Assembly (NCBI GenBank): GCA_019670725.1
Contig: AP024629.1
Location: 2,976,001 to 3,040,000, forward strand
Reading direction: 5' to 3'
DNA: 64,000 bases
From: Alphaproteobacteria bacterium SO-S41
Lineage (GTDB): Bacteria > Pseudomonadota > Alphaproteobacteria > Micropepsales > Micropepsaceae
Of the stretch, positions 34,256-42,061 are shown in pieces. The notes beneath the pieces were generated by a model. That model had not been told where the DNA came from. It was given only the letters and a program-made list of their open reading frames with translations, and did no database searches. The position numbers were made by a program, and so were the translations under genes. Each line of letters starts with the position of its first letter. Position 1 is the first letter of the stretch.

Positions 34256-35518
34256 TTAGTAGGGCATCAGCCCGATCGTCGCGCCGACCATCAGGCTCGC
34301 CAGCGTGCCTGAGATCAACGAGCGCTGGGCGAGCTGGACGATTTCTTTCCGCCGGCTGGGCGCGAGGACGGTGACGCCCGCGATGGTGATGCCGACCGAG
34401 GAGAAATTCGCAAAGCCGCAGAGCGCGTAGAGCATCATCAGGTCGGTGCGCGCCGAAAGAAGGTCGGGCGAGACGGATTGCAGCCGCGCCTGCTCAAGAT
34501 AGGCGAAGACCTCGTTCAGGATGAACTTGAGGCCGAGCAGGCGGCCGGCATCGACCGCCTCGTCCCAGGGGATGCCGATCGCCCAAGCGATGGGCGCAAA
34601 GACCCAACCGGCCATGCGCTGGAAGGTCAGCGGCGCGCCCCAGACATCGCCGAACACCAGCATCATGTAGTTGGCGAGTTCGACCAGCGCGACGATCACG
34701 ATCAGCATGGCGATGATCTGAAGGAACATCGCAAGGCCGTCGGTCGTGCCCCTCGCCACCGCGTCCATGGTGCCGTGATAGGAGTGACCGACACCGGCGT
34801 CGGCGGGTGTCGTTTCCTTGCCGGGGATCATCACCATGGCGATGATGATCGAAGCGGGCAGCGAGAGCAGCGAGGCGATGATGATATGGCCGAGCGCCGC
34901 CGGCCCCACCACCGGCCCCAGGATGATCGAATAGAAGACGAGGATGGTGCCCGAAGCGTTCGCCATGCCGCAGGTGAAGACGATGAAGAGCTCGCTGCGG
35001 GTCAGCCGCTCCAGATACGGCTTGATCAGCAGCGGCGATTCAATCGTGCCGAGAAAGACATTGGCGCCGCAGCTCACCCCTACCGCGCCGCCGATGCCGA
35101 GCGTGCGGCGGAGCGCCCAGGACATGCCGGAAACGATGAGCGGCAGGATGCGCCAGTGCCAGGCGAGCGCCGAGAGGGCGCCGATCACCATGAGGCTCGG
35201 CAGTATCTGGAACGCGAAATTGCCCATTGCGCCGGGATTGGTGACTTCGAAAGGCGCTTCCGCGCCACCGACATAGCCGAAGACGAAACTGGTGCCGGCC
35301 TTGGTCGCGACCTGGATCGCCTCGACCACCGCATTCAGCGACAGCAGCCCGTCGCGCATGAAGGGGATGTTGAGGAAGACCAGCGCGAGAACGACCTGGA
35401 TCGCGACGCCGATCGCCACCACCCGCCAGGGGAATTCGCGCTTGCGCTCGCTGAGCAGCCACGCGAAGGCGAGGATCGCGCAGATACCGAACGCGCTTTG
35501 CAGATTGAGCAGCGACAT
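34256..35518 (-). CDS. Concentrative nucleoside transporter (CNT/NupC family)
   Basis: 420-residue membrane protein with about 10 helices that imports nucleosides with a cation. N-terminal Q-S-A-F-G-I-C-A-I-L-A-F-A-W-L-L-S, gate-domain G-T-I-E-S-P-L-L-I-K-P-Y-L (the Q/T-E-x-P motif) and F-I-L-N-E-V-F-A-Y are the nucleoside-binding signatures, and C-G-F-A-N-F-S-S-V-G-I is the C-terminal family motif. The first residue triad is T-I-E rather than the usual Q-T-E, which may shift specificity. Convergent with MipA. Confidence 0.9.
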   Translation of the reverse strand: MSLLNLQSAFGICAILAFAWLLSERKREFPWRVVAIGVAIQVVLALVFLNIPFMRDGLLSLNAVVEAIQVATKAGTSFVFGYVGGAEAPFEVTNPGAMGNFAFQILPSLMVIGALSALAWHWRILPLIVSGMSWALRRTLGIGGAVGVSCGANVFLGTIESPLLIKPYLERLTRSELFIVFTCGMANASGTILVFYSIILGPVVGPAALGHIIIASLLSLPASIIIAMVMIPGKETTPADAGVGHSYHGTMDAVARGTTDGLAMFLQIIAMLIVIVALVELANYMMLVFGDVWGAPLTFQRMAGWVFAPIAWAIGIPWDEAVDAGRLLGLKFILNEVFAYLEQARLQSVSPDLLSARTDLMMLYALCGFANFSSVGITIAGVTVLAPSRRKEIVQLAQRSLISGTLASLMVGATIGLMPY

Positions 35519-35609
35519 GAGCCCCCGAAGGCCAGAATCCTAGGGCGAGCGTGGCATGTCCGGCGGCAATCGGAAATGGGGTCGCGGTTTCCTCACCCTT
35601 GACCCAGCC

Positions 35610-35690
35610 GTCATGGCCGCCCTTGAGGCGGCCATCCAGACGGTGGTGAGCGTCATCGTTGGATGGCCGGGTCGAGCCCGGCCATGACGA
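35610..35690. repeat. Double-hairpin repeat element
   Basis: Left hairpin TCATGGCCGCC-cttga-GGCGGCCATCCA, 30-base spacer, right hairpin TGGATGGCCGGG-tcga-GCCCGGCCATGA. The outer borders TCATGG / CCATGA and inner borders CATCCA / TGGATG are inverted repeats of each other. Located between two minus-strand genes. Confidence 0.85.
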
Positions 35691-35701
35691 CGAGATGAGG
35701 A

Positions 35702-36019
35702 TTAGGTCTTCTTCACCGCAGGCTTCTTCGCCGGCTTGGCCTTCACAGGCGTCTTCGCCTTGGGCGCGGCGATCCGGGCGGCGATCTTGGCCTTGGCGTC
35801 AGCCGTCGCGGTGCCCGCCCAGCCCTTCTGCTTGAAGACCGCGAACAGCGCCATCGCGTGGCCGTGGCCGAGTTCGTAGTCCTGCTTCAGCCAGTCGGTG
35901 ATCTGGGTTGCCTTGATGTCCGGGCCGGTCAGGCCCTTCTTCTTAGCCGCGGCGTGGAAGTCGTCCGGCCCCTTGCCGGTCTTGGCTTTGATATTGTCGA
36001 GATAGGCCTGGAAACTCAC
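35702..36019 (-). CDS. DUF4287 domain-containing protein with basic tail
   Basis: 105-residue protein. The N-terminal 65 residues fit DUF4287 (Y-L-D-N-I-K-A-K-T-G, D-I-K-A-T-Q-I-T-D-W-L-K, G-H-G-H-A-M-A-L-F-A-V), a small domain found in bacterial hypothetical proteins. The rest is a Lys/Ala/Pro-rich tail (K-A-K-T-P-V-K-A-K-P-A-K-K), histone-H1-like, suggesting binding to nucleic acid or a very basic anchor. Function unknown. The SDR gene is divergent with a 108-base gap. Confidence 0.8.
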   Translation of the reverse strand: MSFQAYLDNIKAKTGKGPDDFHAAAKKKGLTGPDIKATQITDWLKQDYELGHGHAMALFAVFKQKGWAGTATADAKAKIAARIAAPKAKTPVKAKPAKKPAVKKT

Positions 36020-36127
36020 CGCACTTCTCCTGCTCTGGCTTGACGTGGCGTCGCTTGATTTCGTCCCGGACGCGAGTCAGAAGCGGTGCCGTCATAAACG
36101 TGCGCAGAGCCGCCCGAGGAGAAGATC

Positions 36128-37030
36128 ATGACCATTCGTTTCGACGGCAAAGTCGTCATCGTCACCGGCGCCGGCGGGGGCCTCGGCCGCCAGCACGCGC
36201 TCGACTTCGCGCGCCGCGGCGCGAAGGTCGTGGTCAACGATCTCGGCGGTGCGGTGGACGGCTCGGGCGGCAACTCGGCGGCGGCGGAAGCCGTGGTCGC
36301 GGAGATCAAGGCGGCCGGCGGCGAGGCGATCGCCAACGGCGCTTCGGTCACCGACGATGCCGGCGTCGCGCATCTCGTGAAGCAGACGATCGACACATGG
36401 GGCCGTATCGACGTGCTGATCGCCAATGCGGGCATCCTGCGCGACAAGTCGTTCTCCAAGATGGAGTTGAAGGATTTTGAAGCCGTCATGGCGGTCCATC
36501 TGATGGGCACGGTGAAGCCGGTGAAGGCGATCTGGGAAATCATGAAGGCCCAGAAGTACGGCCGCATCGTCGTGACGACGTCCTCGACCGGCCTTTACGG
36601 CAATTTCGGCCAGACCAATTACGGCGCGGCGAAGCTCAGCCTTGTCGGCTTCATGAACACGCTGAAGCTGGAAGGCCAGAAGGACAACATCAAGGTCAAC
36701 GCGATCTCGCCGGTCGCGGCGACCCGCATGACGGAAAACCTGTTCCCGCCGGAAGCGCTGAAGATGTTTGCGCCGGATTACGTGACGCCGGCCGTTGTGT
36801 TCCTCGCCAGCGAAGACGCCCCGACGGGCGTCATCGTGACCGCGGGCGCCGGCACGTTCGCCAAGGCCGAGATCATCGAATCCAAGGGCGTCTATCTCGG
36901 CAAGGACGGCGTCGATGCCGACGAGGTCGCGGCGAACTGGGACAAGATCTCGGACATGTCGGGCGCCAAGGCCTATTTCCAGGGCGGCGAGCAGACCGGC
37001 AAGTTCCTGGAACTGCTGACCGGCAAATAA
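36128..37030 (+). CDS. SDR-family oxidoreductase, 3-hydroxyacyl-CoA dehydrogenase-like
   Basis: 300-residue short-chain dehydrogenase. NAD-binding T-G-A-G-G-G-L-G near residue 14; V-N-D-L-G-G-A-V-D-G-S-G-G cofactor stretch; N-A-G-I-L-R-D; catalytic S-S-T, Y-x3-K in N-Y-G-A-A-K. The R-D-K-S-F-S and D-L-G-G-x-x-x-G-x-G motifs are those of the dehydrogenase domain of the peroxisomal multifunctional enzyme type 2 (17-beta-HSD4-like), so a role in beta-oxidation of branched or steroid-side-chain acyl-CoA is a reasonable inference. Strong GAGGAG upstream. Confidence 0.88.
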   Translation: MTIRFDGKVVIVTGAGGGLGRQHALDFARRGAKVVVNDLGGAVDGSGGNSAAAEAVVAEIKAAGGEAIANGASVTDDAGVAHLVKQTIDTWGRIDVLIANAGILRDKSFSKMELKDFEAVMAVHLMGTVKPVKAIWEIMKAQKYGRIVVTTSSTGLYGNFGQTNYGAAKLSLVGFMNTLKLEGQKDNIKVNAISPVAATRMTENLFPPEALKMFAPDYVTPAVVFLASEDAPTGVIVTAGAGTFAKAEIIESKGVYLGKDGVDADEVAANWDKISDMSGAKAYFQGGEQTGKFLELLTGK

Positions 37031-37039
37031 GCACGGTTC

Positions 37040-37065
37040 GACAGCAGGGCGATCGCCCTGCTGTC
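37040..37065. terminator. Perfect 26-bp palindrome between convergent genes
   Basis: GACAGCAGGGCGA followed by its exact inverted complement, no loop base and no T-run. Probably a terminator for both convergent genes or a protein-binding site; it shares no borders with the intergenic repeats. Confidence 0.55.
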
Positions 37066-37078
37066 GCCCGCGTCCCCG

Positions 37079-37669
37079 CTATTTGATCACGCGGAACGCG
37101 GCGAAGTTGATGTTCTCCGCATAGGACTTCACGACCTCGGGCGCCGCGCTGCCCGCTACGGTGAAGCTCGACCGCTTGTCGATGAAGAAGGTGAGCTTCT
37201 TGCCGTCTTCGTCGACGATCGCGGTCTCGCCATTGACCGTCTCCGTCTTCACGCCCATCGCCGCGAGCTGCGCGGCATCAGAGAACATCGAAGCGGTCGG
37301 CTCGATCACATCGGAATCGGCCATGACCTCGATGCGGACATCCGTACCGTCGGCATTGTTGTAGGTGCGATCGATCGCGACGCCGCCGCCCAAAGCGATC
37401 AGGCCGAGATTGGTCGTGTCGCCCTCGTTGATCGTCCAGCCGTCGAAAGCCGCCGGGAGGATCGCCCGGATGGCCTCGCCATGCTTCACCGCCAGCGCCT
37501 GGGCGGCCTTCTCGGCAGCCTTGCGGGCGGCGGCGACCTCGCCATTGCCGAGCGCCGTGGTCGCCTCGCCGAGCAAAGCGGCGGGATCGCCGGGCGGCTG
37601 CGGCGTGTCCTGGGCGACGGCGGGGGCGGCGAAAGCGAGGGCGGCGAGCAGCAGGGTGCGTTTCAACAT
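37079..37669 (-). CDS. Secreted hypothetical protein (196 aa)
   Basis: 196-residue exported protein with a signal peptide ending A-V-A-Q-D, an Ala/Lys-rich helical stretch (residues 35-65), and a mixed alpha/beta region with G-G-G-V-A-I-D-R-T-Y, V-N-G-E-T-A-I-V-D-E-D-G-K and a final F-A-A-F-R-V-I-K. No domain recognised; no cysteine in the mature part. Convergent with the SDR gene, divergent from the oligopeptide-binding genes, so it may share a regulatory region with the latter. Confidence 0.65.
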   Translation of the reverse strand: MLKRTLLLAALAFAAPAVAQDTPQPPGDPAALLGEATTALGNGEVAAARKAAEKAAQALAVKHGEAIRAILPAAFDGWTINEGDTTNLGLIALGGGVAIDRTYNNADGTDVRIEVMADSDVIEPTASMFSDAAQLAAMGVKTETVNGETAIVDEDGKKLTFFIDKRSSFTVAGSAAPEVVKSYAENINFAAFRVIK

Positions 37670-37748
37670 CTGGGGTCCGTTTGCGGTTTGCCAATCGGCT
37701 CGCGCAAGGCAACATGCCGCCTTTCCCAGCGCAAGCAGGCGGCATCAC

Positions 37749-39317
37749 ATGCGGCGTCTCGCCTCCCTCCTCGCCTTCGCGCTGGCGCTCACCTGGGCGG
37801 CCGCGGGCGCGGAGGGCGTGCTGCGGCGGGCGAACGGCAACGAGCCGGGGACGCTCGACCCGCAGAAATTCAACCTGCTGTCCGAAGACAACATCATGCG
37901 CGACCTCTTCGAGGGACTGACGACGCAGGATGCCGACAACGCCATCATCCCCGGCCAGGCCGAAAGCTGGACGGTCTCGGACGACGGCAAGGTCTGGACC
38001 TTCAAGCTGCGCGCCGGGCTTGTCTGGTCGGACGGCGAGCCGGTGACGGCAGACGATTTCGTCGCCGGGGCGCGGCGGGCGGTCGATCCGGCGATTGCGG
38101 CGCCTTTGCCCGATTCCGCGCTGAAGCTGCTGAACGCGCGGGCGATCCTCGCCGGCACGATGAAGCCCGACCAGCTCGGCATCGCTGCGCCCGATCCGCT
38201 GACCGTCGTGCTGACGCTGGAGGCGCCCTCGCCGCTCCTCCCCAAGCTGCTCGCCGAGCCGCTGCTGATGCCGCTGCCCCGCCACGCCTATGCCAAGTAT
38301 GGCGACGCCGGTTGGGCCAAGCCGGGCAATATGGTGAGCAACGGGCCCTATACGCTGAGCGTCTGGGAGCCCTCGAGCGAGGTGCGGGTCGTCAAGAACC
38401 CTCGCTTCCGCAATGCGGATGCGGTGGCGATCCCGGAGGTCGTCTTCTATCCCTCCGATGATCAGGAGATGGCGCTGAAGCGGTTCCGCGCGGGCGAGAT
38501 CGATCTCGTCGCCGCGCTGCCGGCGGCGCGACTGGAATGGGCGCGCACCACCATGCCGGAGGCGCTGAGTATGACGCCGGTCACGCAGATCCGCTATATC
38601 GAGTTCAATTATCGCCGGCCGGAATTCCAGGACGCCCGCGTGCGGCGTGCGCTCGCCATGCTGGTTGATCGCGAGGTGATCGCGAACAATCTGATGCTGG
38701 GCTCGGTGGCGCCGGCCTATGGCTTCGTGCCGCGCTGCATCGCGGGCTATGAGGGCACGCTGTTCGACTTCGGGGGCGAGACGCAGGCGGCGCGTGTCGT
38801 CGAGGCCAAGCGCCTGCTCGCCGAGGCCGGTTATGACGCGGCGCATCCGCTGACGGTGGAGCTGCGCACCCTCAACGAGTCTTGGGCGAAGCCGGTGGCC
38901 GTGGCGGTTGCGGCGATGTGGCAGAGCGCCGGGGTGGACGCCACGACCAAGCTGGAGGAAGGGCGCAGCCACTATGCCGCGCTGAAGGCCAGCGATTTCG
39001 ATGTCGCGATGTCCGCCTGGTTCGCCAATGACGACCCGGAGCAGTTCATGTGGCTCTACCAATCCGGCGGCGGCATCAATGACAGCAAGTATGCAAACCC
39101 GGCCTTCGATGCGCTGACCCACGACGCCGAGCAGACGATGGACATGGCCGAGCGCTATCGCAAGTACGCCGCCGCCGAGAAGATGCTGATGGACGAGGCC
39201 GTGATGATCCCGCTGTTCTGGACGATCCAGGCGACGCTGGTGGCGCCGAACGTCACCGGGCTGAAGGCGACGGCGGTCGGCATGACGCGCAGCGAGTATG
39301 CGCGGATGGCGGAGTGA
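37749..39317 (+). CDS. Peptide ABC transporter substrate-binding protein (SBP_bac_5, OppA-like)
   Basis: 522-residue periplasmic oligopeptide-binding protein with a signal peptide (residues about 1-21). Family landmarks: R-R-A-N-G-N-E-P-G-T-L-D-P-Q-K, G-Q-A-E-S-W, D-G-K-V-W-T-F-K-L-R, N-G-P-Y-T-L, D-D-Q-E-M-A-L-K-R-F-R-A-G-E-I-D, G-Y-V/F-P. It is like E. coli OppA/MppA in size and content. It is followed by a close paralog (39533-41095) and no permease or ATPase gene is near. It may serve a peptide or murein tripeptide permease encoded elsewhere, as with MppA, or be a stand-alone binder. Confidence 0.9.
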   Translation: MRRLASLLAFALALTWAAAGAEGVLRRANGNEPGTLDPQKFNLLSEDNIMRDLFEGLTTQDADNAIIPGQAESWTVSDDGKVWTFKLRAGLVWSDGEPVTADDFVAGARRAVDPAIAAPLPDSALKLLNARAILAGTMKPDQLGIAAPDPLTVVLTLEAPSPLLPKLLAEPLLMPLPRHAYAKYGDAGWAKPGNMVSNGPYTLSVWEPSSEVRVVKNPRFRNADAVAIPEVVFYPSDDQEMALKRFRAGEIDLVAALPAARLEWARTTMPEALSMTPVTQIRYIEFNYRRPEFQDARVRRALAMLVDREVIANNLMLGSVAPAYGFVPRCIAGYEGTLFDFGGETQAARVVEAKRLLAEAGYDAAHPLTVELRTLNESWAKPVAVAVAAMWQSAGVDATTKLEEGRSHYAALKASDFDVAMSAWFANDDPEQFMWLYQSGGGINDSKYANPAFDALTHDAEQTMDMAERYRKYAAAEKMLMDEAVMIPLFWTIQATLVAPNVTGLKATAVGMTRSEYARMAE

Positions 39318-39360
39318 ATCCGCGTGGCGCGGTTCGTTCGCGCTTCCTAGATAGAACCTG

Positions 39361-39438
39361 ATGGCCGCCCTTGAGGCGGCTATCCAGAATAGTGATATGC
39401 CCTCGGGCTGGATGGCCGGGTCAAGCCCGGCCATGACG
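39361..39438. repeat. Double-hairpin repeat element
   Basis: ATGGCCGCC-cttga-GGCGGCTATCCAG, spacer, TGGATGGCCGGG-tcaa-GCCCGGCCATGACGAG. One base of the left inner border differs (TATCCA). It is situated between the two oligopeptide-binding genes. Confidence 0.85.
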
Positions 39439-39532
39439 AGTTGAGGGAAGTGTGGTGACAGGAATGTTCAACGTGTTGGCCGGCTCGAATACGCTGCGCA
39501 CGAAAGCCGTTGATGGTCGGCCTGCGCGGACC

Positions 39533-41095
39533 ATGACCATTGTCCTTGGCCTGCTCTTCGCCGCCCTGCTCGCAGCCCTTCCCGCTTTCGCCGACGACGC
39601 GTTCCGGCGCGCCAACGGCAACGAGCCGGATACGCTCGATCCGCAGAAATACGAGCTGGCGTCGGAGGGCGTGATCCTGCGCGACATGTTCGAGGGGCTG
39701 ACCTCGACCGATGCCGACTACAACGTCGGGCCGGGACAGGCCGAGAGCTGGGAGGTTTCGGAGGACGGCCTTACCTGGACGTTCCATCTGCGCGAGGGCC
39801 TGAAATGGTCGGACGGGGCGCCGCTGACGGCCGGCGATTTCGTCGCCGGGATGCAGCGCGAGGTCGACCCCGCCACCGCCGCGAAGATGCCGGACATGAG
39901 CTACAAGATCCTCAACGCGCGCGAGATCCTGGAGGGCAAGATGGTGCCCGCCGATCTCGGTGTCAGCGCCCCGGACGAGCGCACCGTGGTGGTGAAGGTC
40001 ACGTCGCGCTCGCCGCTGATCCCGCTGATCATCGGCCATACCGTGCTGAGCCCCATCCCGCGCCACGTCATCGCCAAGGTCGGCGATGCCTGGGTGAAGC
40101 CTGAGAACATGGTGACGAACGGGCCGTATACGCTTAGCGCTTGGGAGCCCTCGACCGAGATCAGGCTGAAGAAGAATCCCAACTATCGCGAAGCCGATCA
40201 GGTGACGATCGAGGAAGTCGTCTATTTCCCTTCGGACGACCAGGAAATGGCGATGAAGCGGTTTCGCGCGGGCGAGATCGATCTCGTCAACAATATCCCC
40301 GCGCAGAAGATCGCCTGGGCGAAGGCCGAGGTGCCGGATGCGCTGATGCTGACGCCGGTGAACCAGACGCGGTATCTGGAGTTCAATCACACGCTCGACA
40401 AGCTGAAGGATGTGCGCGTACGCAAGGCGCTGGCGCTCGCCATCGACCGCGGCACGATCGCCGAGAAGCTGATGAACGGCGCGGTGCTGGCGGCGACGGG
40501 CTACATCCCGAGCGCGATCGAGGGCTACAAGGGCGCGACCTTTGACTTCGAAGGCCAGAGCCAGGCGCAGCGGATCGCGGCGGCGAATGCGTTGCTGGCC
40601 GAGGCGGGCTACGGACCGGGCAATCCGCTGACCATCGAACTGCGCACCATGAGCGATTCATGGGCGAAGCCGGTCGCCGCTGCCATCGTCGCGATGTGGG
40701 CGCAGGCAGGGATCAAGGCGCAGGTGCTGGCCGCCGAGGGCAAGGTCCACTACGCCGCGCTCGGCCAGGGCCAGTTCGAGGTCGCGCTCTCCGGTTGGTT
40801 TGGCTCGGAAGACCCCGAGACGTTCATGTGGCTGTTCCAGACCGGCGGCGGCATCAACAAGAGCCACTATTCGAACCCCGCCTTCGACGCCGCGACGGCC
40901 GAAGCGGAGACGACGATGGACCTCCCCACCCGCTATGCCCGCTACGCCGCCGCCGAAAAACTGCTGCTCGATGACGTCGCCCTCGTGCCGATCTTCTGGA
41001 CGGTACAGGCGAGCCTGATCGCGCCGCGCATCCAGAACTTCCACCCAACCCCGCGCGGCCTCCCGCGCAGCCGTTGGGCGACCTTCGGACGCTAG
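39533..41095 (+). CDS. Peptide ABC transporter substrate-binding protein (SBP_bac_5, OppA-like), paralog
   Basis: 520-residue paralog of the gene at 37749. From the ATG at 39533 the signal peptide is clean (I-V-L-G-L-L-F-A-A-L-L ... A-F-A-D); a GTG at 39452 would add 27 polar residues. Shared motifs include F-R-R-A-N-G-N-E-P-D-T-L-D-P-Q-K, S-D-D-Q-E-M-A-M-K-R-F-R-A-G-E-I-D-L, and N-P-L-T-I-E-L-R-T-M. Presumed periplasmic peptide capture. The two copies are separated by a repeat element. No permease is present in the neighbourhood. Confidence 0.9.
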   Translation: MTIVLGLLFAALLAALPAFADDAFRRANGNEPDTLDPQKYELASEGVILRDMFEGLTSTDADYNVGPGQAESWEVSEDGLTWTFHLREGLKWSDGAPLTAGDFVAGMQREVDPATAAKMPDMSYKILNAREILEGKMVPADLGVSAPDERTVVVKVTSRSPLIPLIIGHTVLSPIPRHVIAKVGDAWVKPENMVTNGPYTLSAWEPSTEIRLKKNPNYREADQVTIEEVVYFPSDDQEMAMKRFRAGEIDLVNNIPAQKIAWAKAEVPDALMLTPVNQTRYLEFNHTLDKLKDVRVRKALALAIDRGTIAEKLMNGAVLAATGYIPSAIEGYKGATFDFEGQSQAQRIAAANALLAEAGYGPGNPLTIELRTMSDSWAKPVAAAIVAMWAQAGIKAQVLAAEGKVHYAALGQGQFEVALSGWFGSEDPETFMWLFQTGGGINKSHYSNPAFDAATAEAETTMDLPTRYARYAAAEKLLLDDVALVPIFWTVQASLIAPRIQNFHPTPRGLPRSRWATFGR

Positions 41096-41106
41096 GAGCG
41101 ACGCGC

Positions 41107-41535
41107 ATGTCACGGGCCGACCAGACGGTCATCAACCTGCGGATCGTCATCGAGCAGCCGGTCATCGGGGTGCTCCATAGTCTTCAGGCCAAAGACGAGG
41201 CGCCGCTCGACCCCAAAGCGTCGACGGCCGGTGAAGCGCTGGTGTTCGATTTTCCCGTGCGTGTCGGGCCGGGGCCGAAATTCTTCGGCGATCAGGTGCG
41301 GCCCGAGGGTCCTGTCCGGCGGTTCGTCTATATCCGCATCGGTACGCTCGCAGGCGACGCATCATCGCCGTGGACGCGCCGGATGAAGATCGACATTCAC
41401 GATATCGGGGATGACCTACTGGCCAAGGCAGTGGCGGGCGGCATCATCGAAACCACGGTGAATGGCACCGGCAAGGACGGCACCCCGGCCTGCGCCACGC
41501 TGCGGCCGACCAAGCGGCGCGTGGTGAAGCGCTGA
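41107..41535 (+). CDS. DUF5990-like hypothetical protein
   Basis: 142-residue protein starting 11 bases after the OppA paralog, so likely cotranscribed. The layout fits DUF5990: I-V-I-E-Q-P-V-I-G-V-L-H-S-L-Q at the start, F-D-F-P-V-R-V, F-F-G-D-Q-V-R-P-E-G-P-V-R-R-F-V-Y-I-R-I-G, R-R-M-K-I-D-I, and T-G-K-D-G-T-P-A-C-A-T-L. A cytoplasmic protein; no catalytic motif known. Function unknown. Confidence 0.65.
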   Translation: MSRADQTVINLRIVIEQPVIGVLHSLQAKDEAPLDPKASTAGEALVFDFPVRVGPGPKFFGDQVRPEGPVRRFVYIRIGTLAGDASSPWTRRMKIDIHDIGDDLLAKAVAGGIIETTVNGTGKDGTPACATLRPTKRRVVKR

Positions 41536-41592
41536 AGCTTGCGTGTCCCGGATATGGCACGAGAGCATCCTGCATTCTCGTCGCCCCTTTTC

Positions 41593-41674
41593 GTCATGGC
41601 CGCCCTCGAGGCGGCCATCCAGTACCGTGCGCGTGTCCAAAGCTGGATGGCCGGGTCAAGCCCGGCCATGACGA
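41593..41674. repeat. Double-hairpin repeat element
   Basis: GTCATGGCCGCC-ctcga-GGCGGCCATCCAG, spacer, CTGGATGGCCGGG-tcaa-GCCCGGCCATGACGAA. Lies between a plus-strand DUF5990 gene and a minus-strand secreted protein gene. Confidence 0.85.
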
Positions 41675-41705
41675 ACAGGGATGATCCGGAAAGAGCGAAA
41701 ACGTT

Positions 41706-42014
41706 CTAGCGTGGAAAGAGAACTCTCAAGTCTTCGCAATAGCGGATCATTCCGGCCAGTCCCGGCTGCGCGTTGGGCGAATCGGCGAGATCGTCAGCAC
41801 GCCGGGTGAGGTAATCGTAGACATCAGGGACGATTGTCTGTGCCTTCAGCGCAGACTGCAGGTCTGCCTTCCACCGCATGATAAACAGATTGAAGCCCTG
41901 CACCGATCCGCAGATGACAGGATCATCTGCAGGCGATCTGGTTTCTTCAACAGTGGCGCCGGCCGCGCCGGTCAGAGCGGCAAATACGGCTAAGGCGGCG
42001 GTGAATCGGATCAT
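41706..42014 (-). CDS. Small secreted hypothetical protein
   Basis: 102-residue protein with a signal peptide (I-R-F-T-A-A-L-A-V-F-A-A-L ... A-G-A-T). The mature part is helical and contains two cysteines (P-V-I-C-G-S-V, I-R-Y-C-E-D-L) that may form a disulfide, with W-K-A-D-L-Q-S-A and D-Y-L-T-R-R-A segments. Alphaproteobacterial secreted hypotheticals of this size often look alike, but I recognise no family. It is 47 bases downstream of an acyl-CoA dehydrogenase on the same strand. Confidence 0.65.
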   Translation of the reverse strand: MIRFTAALAVFAALTGAAGATVEETRSPADDPVICGSVQGFNLFIMRWKADLQSALKAQTIVPDVYDYLTRRADDLADSPNAQPGLAGMIRYCEDLRVLFPR

Positions 42015-42061
42015 GCCTATCGCACCTTAACCGGCGGCGGCTAACGTCAATGTGCCCGGGG

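Noticed and set aside
37278-39434. 718-codon minus-strand frame over the first OppA-like gene
   Set aside because: Antisense shadow with compositional bias and no recognisable motif; the sense gene has strong family motifs and a signal peptide.
39361-39438. Double hairpins considered as ordinary terminators
   Set aside because: No T-runs, conserved outer and inner borders, and occurrence next to genes of either orientation fit a dispersed repeat family better.
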